A DNA stretch of 23,471 bases, from contig JASFMY010000114.1 in the NCBI GenBank assembly GCA_050117315.1, positions 1 through 23,471 of the forward strand, read 5' to 3'. Shown piece after piece: positions 7,175-14,862 of the stretch (position 1 is its first letter; every line of letters starts with the position of its first letter). The notes under the pieces are model-generated. The model was not told the DNA's origin and ran no database searches. It worked only from the letters and a program-made list of their open reading frames with translations. The stretch comes from JANQIV01 sp050117315. GTDB lineage: Bacteria > Bacteroidota > Ignavibacteria > Ignavibacteriales > Melioribacteraceae. The position numbers and the translations under genes are program-made.

Positions 7175-7595
7175 TTTCCTTTCCTTCTTCCCAGTCGATT
7201 AATCTACCGTCTCTAAAAAAGTAAGTAATATCCCCGTAGTAATATTGTGTAAAAGTGCCGTAACTGAATTTGTCCGTATTTTTTTTATCCGGTTTGCCCC
7301 AGCTATCAATAAGCATCTGCTCGTTCATTCCTTTCCAGACTCTTCCCATTGCTACGAGTTCGCCGTCTTCTTTCCCGTATTTTTTAACATATAATTCTCT
7401 TTGGGATTCTTTAATTTTTAAATCCAGCTCATCCGACTTCTTCCTTAGTTCGGAGATATCTTTTTTAGTCTGTTCAACAATTTTTTTTAAACTCTCTTTA
7501 TAAGCCTCAAGACTGTCTTTTTGTGCCTTTAAATCTTGTGCAAAAAGCATTTGAGAGAAAAGCACAAATGCAAAAACTATATTTATAAATTTCAT
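7161..7595 (-). CDS. Secreted coiled-coil protein with BamE/OmlA-like C-terminus
   Basis: The 144-residue protein has a signal peptide (MKFINIVFAFVLFSQMLFAQ) and a charged coiled coil at about residues 22-70. The C-terminal segment 'VWKGMNEQMLIDSWGKPDKK' has the 'G-M..-..WGKPD' pattern of the SmpA/OmlA (BamE) fold, followed by 'YYYGDITYFFRDGRLIDWE'. It is therefore likely periplasmic. A role in envelope assembly fits its place directly after mlaD (18 bases), but this is inference. AGGAAAAAG precedes the ATG. The coiled coil could mediate oligomerisation or contact with the MlaD barrel. Confidence 0.82.
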   Translation of the reverse strand: MKFINIVFAFVLFSQMLFAQDLKAQKDSLEAYKESLKKIVEQTKKDISELRKKSDELDLKIKESQRELYVKKYGKEDGELVAMGRVWKGMNEQMLIDSWGKPDKKNTDKFSYGTFTQYYYGDITYFFRDGRLIDWEEGKESEGK

Positions 7596-7613
7596 CTTTT
7601 TCCTATCGGTTGA

Positions 7614-8576
7614 TTAAAATACCGAAACATTGATGTACCTGCCGGGATTTTCTTTAAAGTCTTTGAGTAATTCATCCAGAGCTTTTATCGTTGACATTAA
7701 ATTATTATACATTTCCCCGTCGTTAAGCATACCGCCCACAACTGTTGAATCACTTTCGGTTTTTTCAACCATTTTGTTCAAGTTAACCGATAATTCGTTT
7801 AGATTATTATATAACGATTCATCTGTAACAAGTTTGCCGAGGCTGCCGGTACCTTCCTTGATGTCGTTTGTAATTGTATTCAAATTTGTTGAGGCAACTA
7901 TGAGAGTATCGTAAAGTGAATTATCATAGACTAATTTTCCAATTGTTCCGTTTTTATCAATCAAAGCAGCGGATAGTGATTTTAGGTTGTTTACGGTGCT
8001 TTGAATATCATCAATAATTTTTGAATCACTTATTAATTTTCCAAGTCCCTTTTCCTCATCGGCAAGTTCGGCGGTAATTTTATTTAAGTTTTTTAGTGTG
8101 CCGGTTAGTTCGTCAATAATCGGCGTTGCTTTCTCAGATATTTCTTCAAGGCTTATTAACTCTTTCACGGGAATATAGTTATTGTCTTCCATAACAATTT
8201 CGTGGGGCTGACCCTGTGAAATATTTAAGAACATATCCCCGAGCAAGCCTTGTGTACTTATTGTAACAACCGATGTTTCGGTAATCCTACCTTTATATTC
8301 CTCGCGGATTTCAAAAATAACATCAACGCCGTTTTCACCATCTTTTTGTGAAAACACTACGTCGGTTACATGCCCTACTTTCATCCCTCCCAAAGAAACC
8401 ATTGATCCGCTTTGAAGCCCTTCGGCACTTTGAAGAAATACTTTTAACTTATAAGTGTTGGTAAACAAGTTAAGTTCTGTACCAATAAAAATTACATAGA
8501 AAAACAAGACAGACATCCCGGCCAATACCGTCAGTCCTACTTTCAGATTAGAAAATTTTAAATTAACTCTTTCCAT
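7614..8576 (-). CDS. mlaD: MlaD-type MCE-domain protein
   Basis: This is the periplasmic, membrane-anchored substrate-binding part of an Mla-type lipid ABC transporter. One N-terminal membrane helix (about residues 12-31) is followed by an MCE domain (about 42-125) with 'LQSGSMVSLGGMKVGHVTDV' and 'TISTQGLLGDMFLNIS'. After it come about four 34-residue repeats with the core 'GTIGKLVYDNSLYDTL'. These form a long helical C-terminal arm and are much more regular than the short tail of E. coli MlaD. At 320 residues it is much longer than E. coli MlaD. It lies eight bases after mlaF. The extended arm may reach across the periplasm. Confidence 0.92.
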   Translation of the reverse strand: MERVNLKFSNLKVGLTVLAGMSVLFFYVIFIGTELNLFTNTYKLKVFLQSAEGLQSGSMVSLGGMKVGHVTDVVFSQKDGENGVDVIFEIREEYKGRITETSVVTISTQGLLGDMFLNISQGQPHEIVMEDNNYIPVKELISLEEISEKATPIIDELTGTLKNLNKITAELADEEKGLGKLISDSKIIDDIQSTVNNLKSLSAALIDKNGTIGKLVYDNSLYDTLIVASTNLNTITNDIKEGTGSLGKLVTDESLYNNLNELSVNLNKMVEKTESDSTVVGGMLNDGEMYNNLMSTIKALDELLKDFKENPGRYINVSVF

Positions 8577-8584
8577 AATAAACT

Positions 8585-9346
8585 CTAAATTAAATGTTCT
8601 TTCTTAAGAATTTCAGCATCTCGAAAAATTTCATAAAAGAAATCTTTAACAAAAGGTTCGTCTGAATTCAAAATATCGTGAACAGTTCCGTTTTCAATAA
8701 TTTTTCCCTGGTGAATCAAGGTAATTTGATTCCCCAGCTCAACAGCGTCATTCATAATATGAGTAACAACAATAGAGGTAGCTTTATTTTTTTTTTGTAC
8801 TCTTTTAATTAAGTCAAGTATAGATTTTGAATTTATCGGGTCCAGCCCTGCAGTCGGTTCGTCGTATAAAATTATCTCCGGGTTAAAAACAAGCGCCCTT
8901 CCTATAGCAACTCTTTTTTTCATGCCGCCGCTAAGTTCGTCGGGGTACATGTGTTCGGTTCCCGACAAGTTTAAGAATGCCAGCACCTCGGCAACTTTGC
9001 CAGCAATTTCTTTTTCCGAATATTTTTTTTCTTCGTACAAAAAGTAGCCGACATTTTCCCGGACATTTAGCGAGTCGAACAATGCATTGCCTTGAAAAAT
9101 CATTCCCATTTTTCTTCTGATTGGAAGCAAATCGTTTTCAGGCAACTGGCAGATATCAATACCGTCAACTGTTACACAGCCTTCATCGGGATGCCACAGC
9201 CCGAGAATTAATTTTAAAATAGTACTTTTGCCGGCACCGCTTGGGCCTAATATAGCCCCAACTTTTCCTTTTTCCAAGGATAGGGAAACATTATCAAGCA
9301 CTTTTAGCTTTCCAAGCGTTAGACTTACGTTGTGTAATTGAATCAT
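8585..9346 (-). CDS. mlaF: ABC transporter ATPase, MlaF type
   Basis: This is the cytoplasmic ATPase that powers lipid transport across the inner membrane with MlaE. The 253-residue protein has Walker A 'GPSGAGKS' (34-41), a Q-loop Gln at 85, signature 'LSGGM' (138-142), Walker B 'IILYDEP' (158-164), D-loop 'AGLDP' and H-loop 'VVTHIM'. The signature LSGGM, with Met where most ABC proteins have Gln, is typical of the Mla/Ttg2A/Mkl subfamily. It sits between mlaE (seven-base gap) and mlaD (eight-base gap). GGAG overlaps the end of mlaE. Confidence 0.94.
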   Translation of the reverse strand: MIQLHNVSLTLGKLKVLDNVSLSLEKGKVGAILGPSGAGKSTILKLILGLWHPDEGCVTVDGIDICQLPENDLLPIRRKMGMIFQGNALFDSLNVRENVGYFLYEEKKYSEKEIAGKVAEVLAFLNLSGTEHMYPDELSGGMKKRVAIGRALVFNPEIILYDEPTAGLDPINSKSILDLIKRVQKKNKATSIVVTHIMNDAVELGNQITLIHQGKIIENGTVHDILNSDEPFVKDFFYEIFRDAEILKKEHLI

Positions 9347-9353
9347 AACGGTA

Positions 9354-10109
9354 TTATAAACTCCATGTAATGTTTGCTACGATGAAGTCCATAACCAGAA
9401 CACTTGCAGAGGATACAACCACTGCGTTAATCGTATTATGCCCCAATCCAACAGTGCCTCCACGCGTAAAATAGCCGTAGTAGCTGCTTATTGTTGATAT
9501 ACTGAATCCATAAAAAATCGGCTTTGCAGAGCCGACTAAAATATCATCAATTTCCAACACAGTTAATGCCTGGTTCCAGAAGAATGAAGGATCAATAAAA
9601 AGCGAATATTTTGAAACCAACATTCCGCCTATTACGCCTGCGACGTCTCCAAGAAGAGTTAGAGGAAGAAACATAACGAGTGCGGCTATCATCCTCGGCA
9701 TGACCAGTTTGTGTATAGGGTTGGTTCCGAATGCTCTCATTGCATCTATCTGCTCACTTAACTGCATTGAACCGATTTCGGATGCGTTTTTTGCCCCGGT
9801 ACGCGCTGCCAGTAATAACCCGGCAATAATCGGTCCAACGCTTCTAAACATACCCAGTGCAACTGTTCGTCCCACAAGAGTTTTAGCGCCGAATTCGTCA
9901 AGCTGGTGACCGGTTTCAATTGCAAGAATTACCCCGACAAATAGGCCCCCGAATAAAATGAGCTTCAAAGACCTGGTACCGATTAAAAACATTTCCCTTC
10001 TGATATCCTGAGAGTATCTTCTGATATACTTAGTGCCTTTAATTGTATCTATAGTAAAGAGAGAATAATCCTGCAGTTTTTGCAGAAACAACCTAAAGGA
10101 TTTTATCAA
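9354..10109 (-). CDS. mlaE: MlaE-family lipid ABC permease
   Basis: This is the inner-membrane permease of the Mla-type phospholipid transporter. It has 251 residues with about five membrane segments. Family landmarks are 'GLLLAARTGAKNASEIGSMQLSEQIDAM' (split here at about 102-130), the 'EIGSM' coupling region and 'GYFTRGGTVGLGHNTINAVV' near the C-terminus. No ATG is in frame after the upstream TAA, so TTG at 10109 is the likely start, with no strong ribosome binding site. This is the first gene of the mlaE-mlaF-mlaD operon. Its promoter must lie in 10110-10230. Confidence 0.93.
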   Translation of the reverse strand: MIKSFRLFLQKLQDYSLFTIDTIKGTKYIRRYSQDIRREMFLIGTRSLKLILFGGLFVGVILAIETGHQLDEFGAKTLVGRTVALGMFRSVGPIIAGLLLAARTGAKNASEIGSMQLSEQIDAMRAFGTNPIHKLVMPRMIAALVMFLPLTLLGDVAGVIGGMLVSKYSLFIDPSFFWNQALTVLEIDDILVGSAKPIFYGFSISTISSYYGYFTRGGTVGLGHNTINAVVVSSASVLVMDFIVANITWSL

Positions 10110-10233
10110 ATTGAATTCACTTTTGTTTTAAATTACGGACAAGAAATCTAAAGAATTATTTCTCGTTAAAAAACCATTTTTTAGAAAAAATAATTATTTG
10201 CTTGTTTTTTGAAGTTTTTTACCGATATAAAAT

Positions 10234-10277
10234 ATCCCCGAAATTTTTTCCATAGAAACAAGCAAGATTTCGGGGAT
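10234..10277 (-). terminator. Terminator of the dipeptidase gene
   Basis: ATCCCCGAAAT and ATTTCGGGGAT form an 11-bp perfect stem around a 22-base loop, 33 bases past the dipeptidase stop. Read on the minus strand, the stem is followed by ATTTTAT, a moderate T-tract. It separates the dipeptidase unit from the mla operon. Confidence 0.65.
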
Positions 10278-10309
10278 TTATAGAATTTAGAATGCGGCAT
10301 ATTATTTCG

Positions 10310-11518
10310 TTAATTTTTGGAAGCGTAATTTTCTACTTCAGACCAGACTCTAAAGATATTACCCGAACACATTTTTTTTATGTCTTCTTCGGTGAAGCCT
10401 TCTTTTAATAATTCATATATCAGATTTGGATACATTGATACATCGGTAAGCCCAACAGGTAATTCCGCGACTCCGTCGAAGTCGGAACCGAAACCGATAT
10501 AGTCAATCCCAACAAGTTCTGCAACATGTTTAATATGTGTAACAACTTCTTTAATATCTGCGTCGGGTACTTTGTTTTCTATCCTATATTTTTCATAAAA
10601 CTCTGTCTTTTCATTTCCTGTTAATTTGTGCTTACGTACATAATCATAAGCTTTATCCATTTTAGATTGAAATTCGCCGTTTATAAAATATGTGCCGAAA
10701 TTTATCATTATTATCCCGCCGTTTTCGGCAAGAGCTTTGATCATTTCATCGCTCATATTTCTTTCCATTCCCGGCGTAAAGCGACGACAGGATGAATGGG
10801 AAGCGATAACCGGGGTTTTTGTAACTTTCAGAATATCCCAAAAGGCTTTGTCGGAAACATGAGAAATGTCCACCATTATTCCTATTTTATTCATTTTTTC
10901 AACTACTTGTTTACCGAACTCCGTTAAACCGCTTCTTGGAGCATTGCGTTCGTAAGAAGAACCGCAAATCAAATTATTTTCAGAATGACATAAAGTTATG
11001 TACCTTATACCTTTTTTATAGAAGTAATCTAAGTTTTCAAGGTTGTCTTCAATACCCGCACCATTTTCCATTCCGAACGGAAATGATATTAAGCCTTTTT
11101 CAAAGTTTTCTTTTACTTCAGTTACGGATTTTGCAATCTTAAATTTATCGGGATATTTGTTCTGAATTTCCTCAATTATTCCGATCAAAGAAGTTGCTAA
11201 TTCTTTAGCTCCGCTTTTTCTTTGATAAGAGGCCGGAATATAAATCGACATAAACGGTGCGTCAAGACCGCCTTCTTTGAATCTGGGATAATCACAATGC
11301 CCGGTTTCGGTTCTAACGGAAACATCTTCATATTTATCTTCAAGCCTGTAAGGAAGGTCAATATGCCCGTCAACAATAATAAACTTATGGGCTAACTCTT
11401 TTGCATATTCAAACGTAATTTCTTTTTTCACTTTGTTTTCCTTTGGTTCTTGTTTTTTTTGTTCACTGCTTTGACAGGAAATAATTGAGACTACCAAAAA
11501 GAAAATGATTATTCGCAT
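10310..11518 (-). CDS. Membrane dipeptidase, peptidase family M19, lipoprotein
   Basis: This is a zinc-dependent dipeptidase of the renal dipeptidase type that cleaves dipeptides outside the cytoplasm. The start at ATG 11518 is chosen because AAGGAG lies six bases upstream. It gives a clean lipoprotein signal, 'MRIIIFFLVVSIISC', whereas an in-frame ATG at 11542 would add eight residues. Metal-site motifs are 'VDGHIDLP', 'MVDISHVSDKAFW', 'ASHSSCRR' and 'GFGSDFDGV', all as expected. 402 residues is normal. It is a single-gene unit with its own terminator. Peptide or peptidoglycan-fragment scavenging is the likely role. Confidence 0.93.
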   Translation of the reverse strand: MRIIIFFLVVSIISCQSSEQKKQEPKENKVKKEITFEYAKELAHKFIIVDGHIDLPYRLEDKYEDVSVRTETGHCDYPRFKEGGLDAPFMSIYIPASYQRKSGAKELATSLIGIIEEIQNKYPDKFKIAKSVTEVKENFEKGLISFPFGMENGAGIEDNLENLDYFYKKGIRYITLCHSENNLICGSSYERNAPRSGLTEFGKQVVEKMNKIGIMVDISHVSDKAFWDILKVTKTPVIASHSSCRRFTPGMERNMSDEMIKALAENGGIIMINFGTYFINGEFQSKMDKAYDYVRKHKLTGNEKTEFYEKYRIENKVPDADIKEVVTHIKHVAELVGIDYIGFGSDFDGVAELPVGLTDVSMYPNLIYELLKEGFTEEDIKKMCSGNIFRVWSEVENYASKN

Positions 11519-11542
11519 TGGATTCTCCTTAATGAATTGCAA

Positions 11543-11922
11543 TAAAATAATTTATGGAAAACAAATAATACAAATTATTTTGATCTTCCGAAATTTTAAT
11601 TCATTATAAGCTTGTAAACTTAACTCGTTGTTCGAAATTTATACTATTATTACAGTCAATTATTATCCGGGTATTTACACATATACTTGTTACAAATTGG
11701 TTTTGGGATTTAGTTTTTATTTAGAACTCACCTAAATCCTCCCCGCCTCCCAAAGTCTCGTACGGCCAGGTCTAAAAAGAGAGGACTTTATGGTAAAATC
11801 CCAAAACCAATTTGGCTTGTGTATATCACCGGTCTTCAGAGGGTGTGTGATAATTCAAGTTGTGGGGCGATTTGGGAAATACGCCCATACAAATTTTTAA
11901 AGAATAATAAATAAATTAATTT
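11543..11922. other. Intergenic stretch with family B element
   Basis: Besides the element at 11681-11826, this AT-rich stretch holds the unmarked promoter of the dipeptidase gene. It also holds an imperfect hairpin near 11855-11893 (TTGTGGGGCG with CGCCCATACAA) just downstream of the HD hydrolase gene. No ORF is supported. Confidence 0.5.
11681..11826. mobile_element. MITE-like element, family B, copy 2
   Basis: The ends match copy 1 (ATATACTTGTTACAAATTGG at the left; CCAATTTGGCTTGTGTATAT at the right) and nearly all the interior aligns. The central hairpin is interrupted by about 28 extra bases (roughly 11743-11772, GC-richer, containing CTCGTACGGCC). Here the element sits between genes. 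ATATA/TATAT flanks are again present, which supports a TATA-like target. Confidence 0.78.
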
Positions 11923-12582
11923 TTATTTAAATCCTTCCCACTCGTCTTTAAATTGATCGATAAACCCAAGCATATAATTATGTCTATGGGTTGCCATAAT
12001 TTTCCCGGTTTTTGTATTCATATTGTCTTTTAATTTTAAAAGCTTACTATAAAAATGATGGATTACCGAAGGATCATCGTTATCGGATTCATCATAAGTT
12101 TCCTTAACGGTATTTATTTCAGGCAGCCACATCGGTTCCGAATGGGAACCGCCGTACATAAATGTTCTTGCAATTCCGATTGCACCTATTGCGTCCAGGT
12201 TATCAGCGTCTTGAAGGATTAATGTTTCAATATCGGTCACGGTTTTCCCGTTTTTCGAGAAATTATATTCTTCATGAAATTCAACACAGTGCAGAATATT
12301 CTTTACCTGCGATTTACTTAAATCAACTTTTTGCAAGACTTCTTTTACTTTTGGGAGGCTGTCTTTGGGTGAGCAAAATTGTTTAGTTTTATTCTGAATT
12401 ATTCTGTGAATATCATGAACCAGCGCCGATACGGCAATAATAAGCTTATCCCCGCCTTCTTCTTTTTGAATTTTTAAGGCAATGTTTTTTACTCTTCCTA
12501 GATGGTAAATATCGTGGCCGGTGCTGTCTGTTTCAAAAATTTCTATAATAATATTTTCAAGATTGGATAAAATTGAATTCAT
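11923..12582 (-). CDS. HD-domain phosphohydrolase
   Basis: The 219-residue protein has the HD metal site: 'GHDIYHLGRV' (His23, Asp24, His27) and 'ALVHDIHR' (His56-Asp57). Further Asp residues follow in 'LQDADNLDAIGAIGIAR'. The pattern matches small HD hydrolases of the YpgQ/YedJ type, some of which cleave nucleotide triphosphates; the substrate here is not known. It has no signal peptide. The ribosome binding site is weak (GGACCAA before ATG). It is divergent from the 71-aa gene; the 108 bases between must hold both promoters. Confidence 0.88.
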   Translation of the reverse strand: MNSILSNLENIIIEIFETDSTGHDIYHLGRVKNIALKIQKEEGGDKLIIAVSALVHDIHRIIQNKTKQFCSPKDSLPKVKEVLQKVDLSKSQVKNILHCVEFHEEYNFSKNGKTVTDIETLILQDADNLDAIGAIGIARTFMYGGSHSEPMWLPEINTVKETYDESDNDDPSVIHHFYSKLLKLKDNMNTKTGKIMATHRHNYMLGFIDQFKDEWEGFK

Positions 12583-12690
12583 TTGGTCCGAAGTTTTTTC
12601 ATCAATTTAATTTAATTGAAAAAGCCGTGCAACATTTTATTGTAATTGTGCGTCATATGATTAAAGAAAATTGTTAATAGGAAGAAGAGA

Positions 12691-12906
12691 ATGTCACTAC
12701 AAGAAATTTTACAAAACATAGTTGCCAATAATGATCCTATTCTTTTGTGCAGCGGTGGAAAAGAATACGAAGCAAAAGATTTGCTGGAAACCTTGCACCC
12801 GGTAAAACTTAAGAGAAAAGCACATATGCAAAACGGGATGTACATTGCCGCAATTAATGACGCCGGTTATCTCGGCGATGTGATGTACAAAGTAAAAAAT
12901 AAGTAA
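12691..12906 (+). CDS. Small conserved-looking hypothetical protein, 71 aa
   Basis: AGGAAGAAGAGA precedes the ATG. The product starts 'MSLQEILQNIVANNDPILL', then 'SGGKEYEAKDLLETLHP', and ends in a short strand-rich part 'NGMYIAAINDAGYLGDVMYK'. It is soluble and cytoplasmic. I do not recognise it. A strong terminator follows 17 bases after the stop, so it is a stand-alone transcript with full signals and very likely a real gene. Confidence 0.8.
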   Translation: MSLQEILQNIVANNDPILLCSGGKEYEAKDLLETLHPVKLKRKAHMQNGMYIAAINDAGYLGDVMYKVKNK

Positions 12907-12920
12907 CGTTTTGTTCTCTT

Positions 12921-12960
12921 AAAATGTAAATACATTTCGGGGGGATTGTATTTACATTTT
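12921..12960 (+). terminator. Terminator after the 71-aa gene
   Basis: AAAATGTAAATACA and TGTATTTACATTTT form a 14-bp perfect stem around TTTCGGGGGGAT. The right arm ends in TTTT. The symmetry with A's on the left means it can also serve the broken PIN gene on the other strand, which ends at 13015. Confidence 0.75.
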
Positions 12961-13014
12961 GTTGATATTTAACAGCAAACTGTCCGCATGCAGCAGCAAT
13001 AACATTTTGAAAAA

Positions 13015-13252
13015 CTATTCCGCTAATTTTCTTGTCTTGTAAATTTCAATAGGAAGGAGTTTACTAAATAATTCAAAGTCTTTGTCCAAGGTGAAAATAG
13101 GCATTTTATATCTTGAGGAAAGTGCACAGATTAAGAAGTCGGTATTTGAACCTTGAATACCTTTCCCTTATTAAGGCATCAACGAGCAAATCGTGAGGTT
13201 CTTTTCTGCGAAAAGCAAGAGACCAAATACATGTATCTACTAGGACTTTCAT
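13015..13252 (-). pseudogene. PIN-domain (VapC-like) toxin remnant
   Basis: From ATG 13252 the frame reads 'MKVLVDTCIWSLAFRRK', the standard VapC N-terminus with the first catalytic Asp, and stays open to about 13150. The C-terminal part lies in a different frame: 'GIQGSNTDFLICALSSRY' followed by 'FTLDKDFELFSKLLP', ending at TAG 13015-13017. About 50-60 residues of the expected middle are missing, including the conserved acidic residue of the central helix, and a frameshift joins the pieces. The RNase must be inactive. It overlaps the antitoxin stop as ATGA. Confidence 0.88.
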
Positions 13253-13479
13253 AATTTTTTTCTTTGCTCTTTATAATTATAGTCTTCATCATAATCTATT
13301 TTGCCGAATAGTTTTATTATTTTTCCCATTTCAACATTGGATATTGTTTTCCCTTTAATAAAATCTTTTAAGCCGCGGTCAATCATTCTTCTAAAAGCTA
13401 ATTCACGTAATATTTGGTCATATGTACTATCATCAGGTAGTTCGTCAATTATGGATTTCATTTGTTCTTTAACACCCAT
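13249..13479 (-). CDS. Antitoxin of a VapC-type toxin-antitoxin pair
   Basis: This is a 76-residue protein of a small antitoxin type: 'IDELPDDSTYDQILRELAFR', then a short helical middle 'MIDRGLKDFIKGKTISNVEM' and a charged C-terminus. The ELPDD-x-T opening and the 'GL.d...Gk.is' pattern match antitoxins found beside PIN toxins. AGGAA lies eight bases before the ATG. The frame is intact although its toxin partner is broken. It could persist as an orphan or act against a related toxin elsewhere. Confidence 0.82.
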   Translation of the reverse strand: MGVKEQMKSIIDELPDDSTYDQILRELAFRRMIDRGLKDFIKGKTISNVEMGKIIKLFGKIDYDEDYNYKEQRKKL

Positions 13480-13540
13480 TTACAAATTCCTTTTTACAAA
13501 ACTACAAATGGTTGTATGTAAAGACAAGTATGATTTGTCA

Positions 13541-14596
13541 TCAATATTGCACAGCCAACTGCCCGCAAGCCGCCGCAATATCGTCTCCTTGAGTTTCACG
13601 TATCATCACGGTAGTGTTTTTCTGTCTCAGCTTATCGGCAAACTCGTGAATTTTATTAATCGGTGTAGGTTCAAGCTCGGATGAAATACCTTCGGGAGCC
13701 ATATGTTTAATACTGTTAAATGGAATGATATTGATTTTTGAAGGAGTACTGCTGCAAAGTTTTACAAGGGCTTTTACATCTTCGTCCCTGTCGTTTATAT
13801 CTTTCAGCATTGTGTATTCATAAGTAATTCTTGTTTTTGTTTTCTTCGAATAAAACTTAATAGCATTAATATTTTCTTTGAGAGAATACTTTTTATTGAT
13901 AGGCATTATTTTCGTTCTGACATCTTCAAAACATGAATGCAGTGAAAGAGCAAGTTTAATCCGCAGTTCACTTTCGGCAAGTTCAATTATTTTGTGAGGA
14001 ATGCCGGAAGTGGAAACAGTAATCCTATGCCTGCTTAATCCTTTATTTAATTCAGCAGTAAAAATTTTTATTGATTTAAGAGTGTTCTCAAAATTAAGCA
14101 AAGGTTCACCCATGCCCATATAAACTATGTTTGTAATTTCACCTTGTTCATAATTTTTTGATGCCTGAAAATACTGGTCAACTATTTCGCCCGGAGTTAA
14201 ATTCCGTTTGTAGCCCATTAAACCTGTTGCGCAAAATTTACAATCCAGCGGACAGCCCACCTGTGTTGAAATACACAAAGTACTTCTGTCTTTTTCCGGT
14301 ATTACGACCGATTCAATATTTTTATCGTCATTGGTTTTAAATAAAAATTTAGTTGTTCCTGTTGAAGCAGAATTTTGCAAAGCAACAAACCTTAATGCAG
14401 AAATTTCACACGTTTCAGCTAGTTTTGTCCGCAGAGCTTTCGGCAGATTCTGCATTTCATAAAAGTCTGTTGATTTATGGTTATAAATCCAATTAAAAAC
14501 CTGTTCGCCCCTGAAAGATGACTCTCCGATAGATTCGAAATAATCACGCAGCTCGGAAATTGTTAATCCTTTTAACTGTATTTTTTTTGGTTCCAT
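13541..14596 (-). CDS. rlmN: 23S rRNA (A2503-C2) / tRNA (A37) methyltransferase RlmN
   Basis: A radical SAM enzyme that methylates C2 of A2503 in 23S rRNA, and A37 in some tRNAs. The 351-residue length is normal. The iron-sulfur motif C-x3-C-x2-C is Cys115, Cys119 and Cys122 in 'GCPLDCKFCATG'. Further landmarks are 'IVYMGMGEPLLNFEN', 'ALSLHSCFEDVR', 'MLKDINDRDED' and the C-terminal 'GDDIAAACGQLA' with the methyl-carrying Cys344. It is a single-gene unit, divergent from acyl-CoA dehydrogenase across 266 bases. Confidence 0.97.
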   Translation of the reverse strand: MEPKKIQLKGLTISELRDYFESIGESSFRGEQVFNWIYNHKSTDFYEMQNLPKALRTKLAETCEISALRFVALQNSASTGTTKFLFKTNDDKNIESVVIPEKDRSTLCISTQVGCPLDCKFCATGLMGYKRNLTPGEIVDQYFQASKNYEQGEITNIVYMGMGEPLLNFENTLKSIKIFTAELNKGLSRHRITVSTSGIPHKIIELAESELRIKLALSLHSCFEDVRTKIMPINKKYSLKENINAIKFYSKKTKTRITYEYTMLKDINDRDEDVKALVKLCSSTPSKINIIPFNSIKHMAPEGISSELEPTPINKIHEFADKLRQKNTTVMIRETQGDDIAAACGQLAVQY

Positions 14597-14637
14597 ATCC
14601 GGAGTTATCTATAAAATCGTCAATTGCCTTTTTTTAT

Positions 14638-14694
14638 TCTTAATCATACTCTAAAAAAAGATAAAGAAGATTATGATTAGGAGTATGATTAAGA
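14638..14694. promoter_or_regulatory. Three-copy ATGATTA motif with inverted repeat between rlmN and acyl-CoA dehydrogenase
   Basis: GAGTATGATTAAGA occurs forward at 14681-14694 and as a perfect inverse at 14638-14651. A third, forward copy (TTATGATTAGGAG) directly abuts the second at about 14671-14682. With one wobble the inverted arms extend to about 20 bp. The position in a divergent promoter region fits an operator or the stem of a small RNA or upstream leader of rlmN. No regulator is known. Confidence 0.5.
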
Positions 14695-14805
14695 GTAAAA
14701 ATAACAGATTATGAAAGAATTATTTACAGACACAATATACCATAATTCAGTTGGCCAATAAAAATCAAAAAATATTTTATTTTATCAGGAAGTTAGCATT
14801 GAATT

Positions 14806-14834
14806 TTGACATCGTTTTAATTAGCTTAAAAATA
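14806..14834 (+). promoter_or_regulatory. Possible promoter of acyl-CoA dehydrogenase
   Basis: TTGACA at 14806-14811 is followed after 15-17 bases by TAAAAATA, a poor -10 match, about 30 bases before the start codon. The -35 match is perfect, but the assignment is weak because promoters of this group often do not follow the E. coli pattern. Confidence 0.25.
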
Positions 14835-14862
14835 TCAAACGATAAATTAAATCGGACTTGAT

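Noticed and set aside
10110..10233. Search for the mla operon promoter
   Set aside because: The stretch is too AT-rich to pick one -10/-35 pair with any confidence.
13301..13684. 127-codon plus-strand frame
   Set aside because: It lies opposite the antitoxin and the rlmN 3' end, both of which have family motifs; no ribosome binding site is seen.
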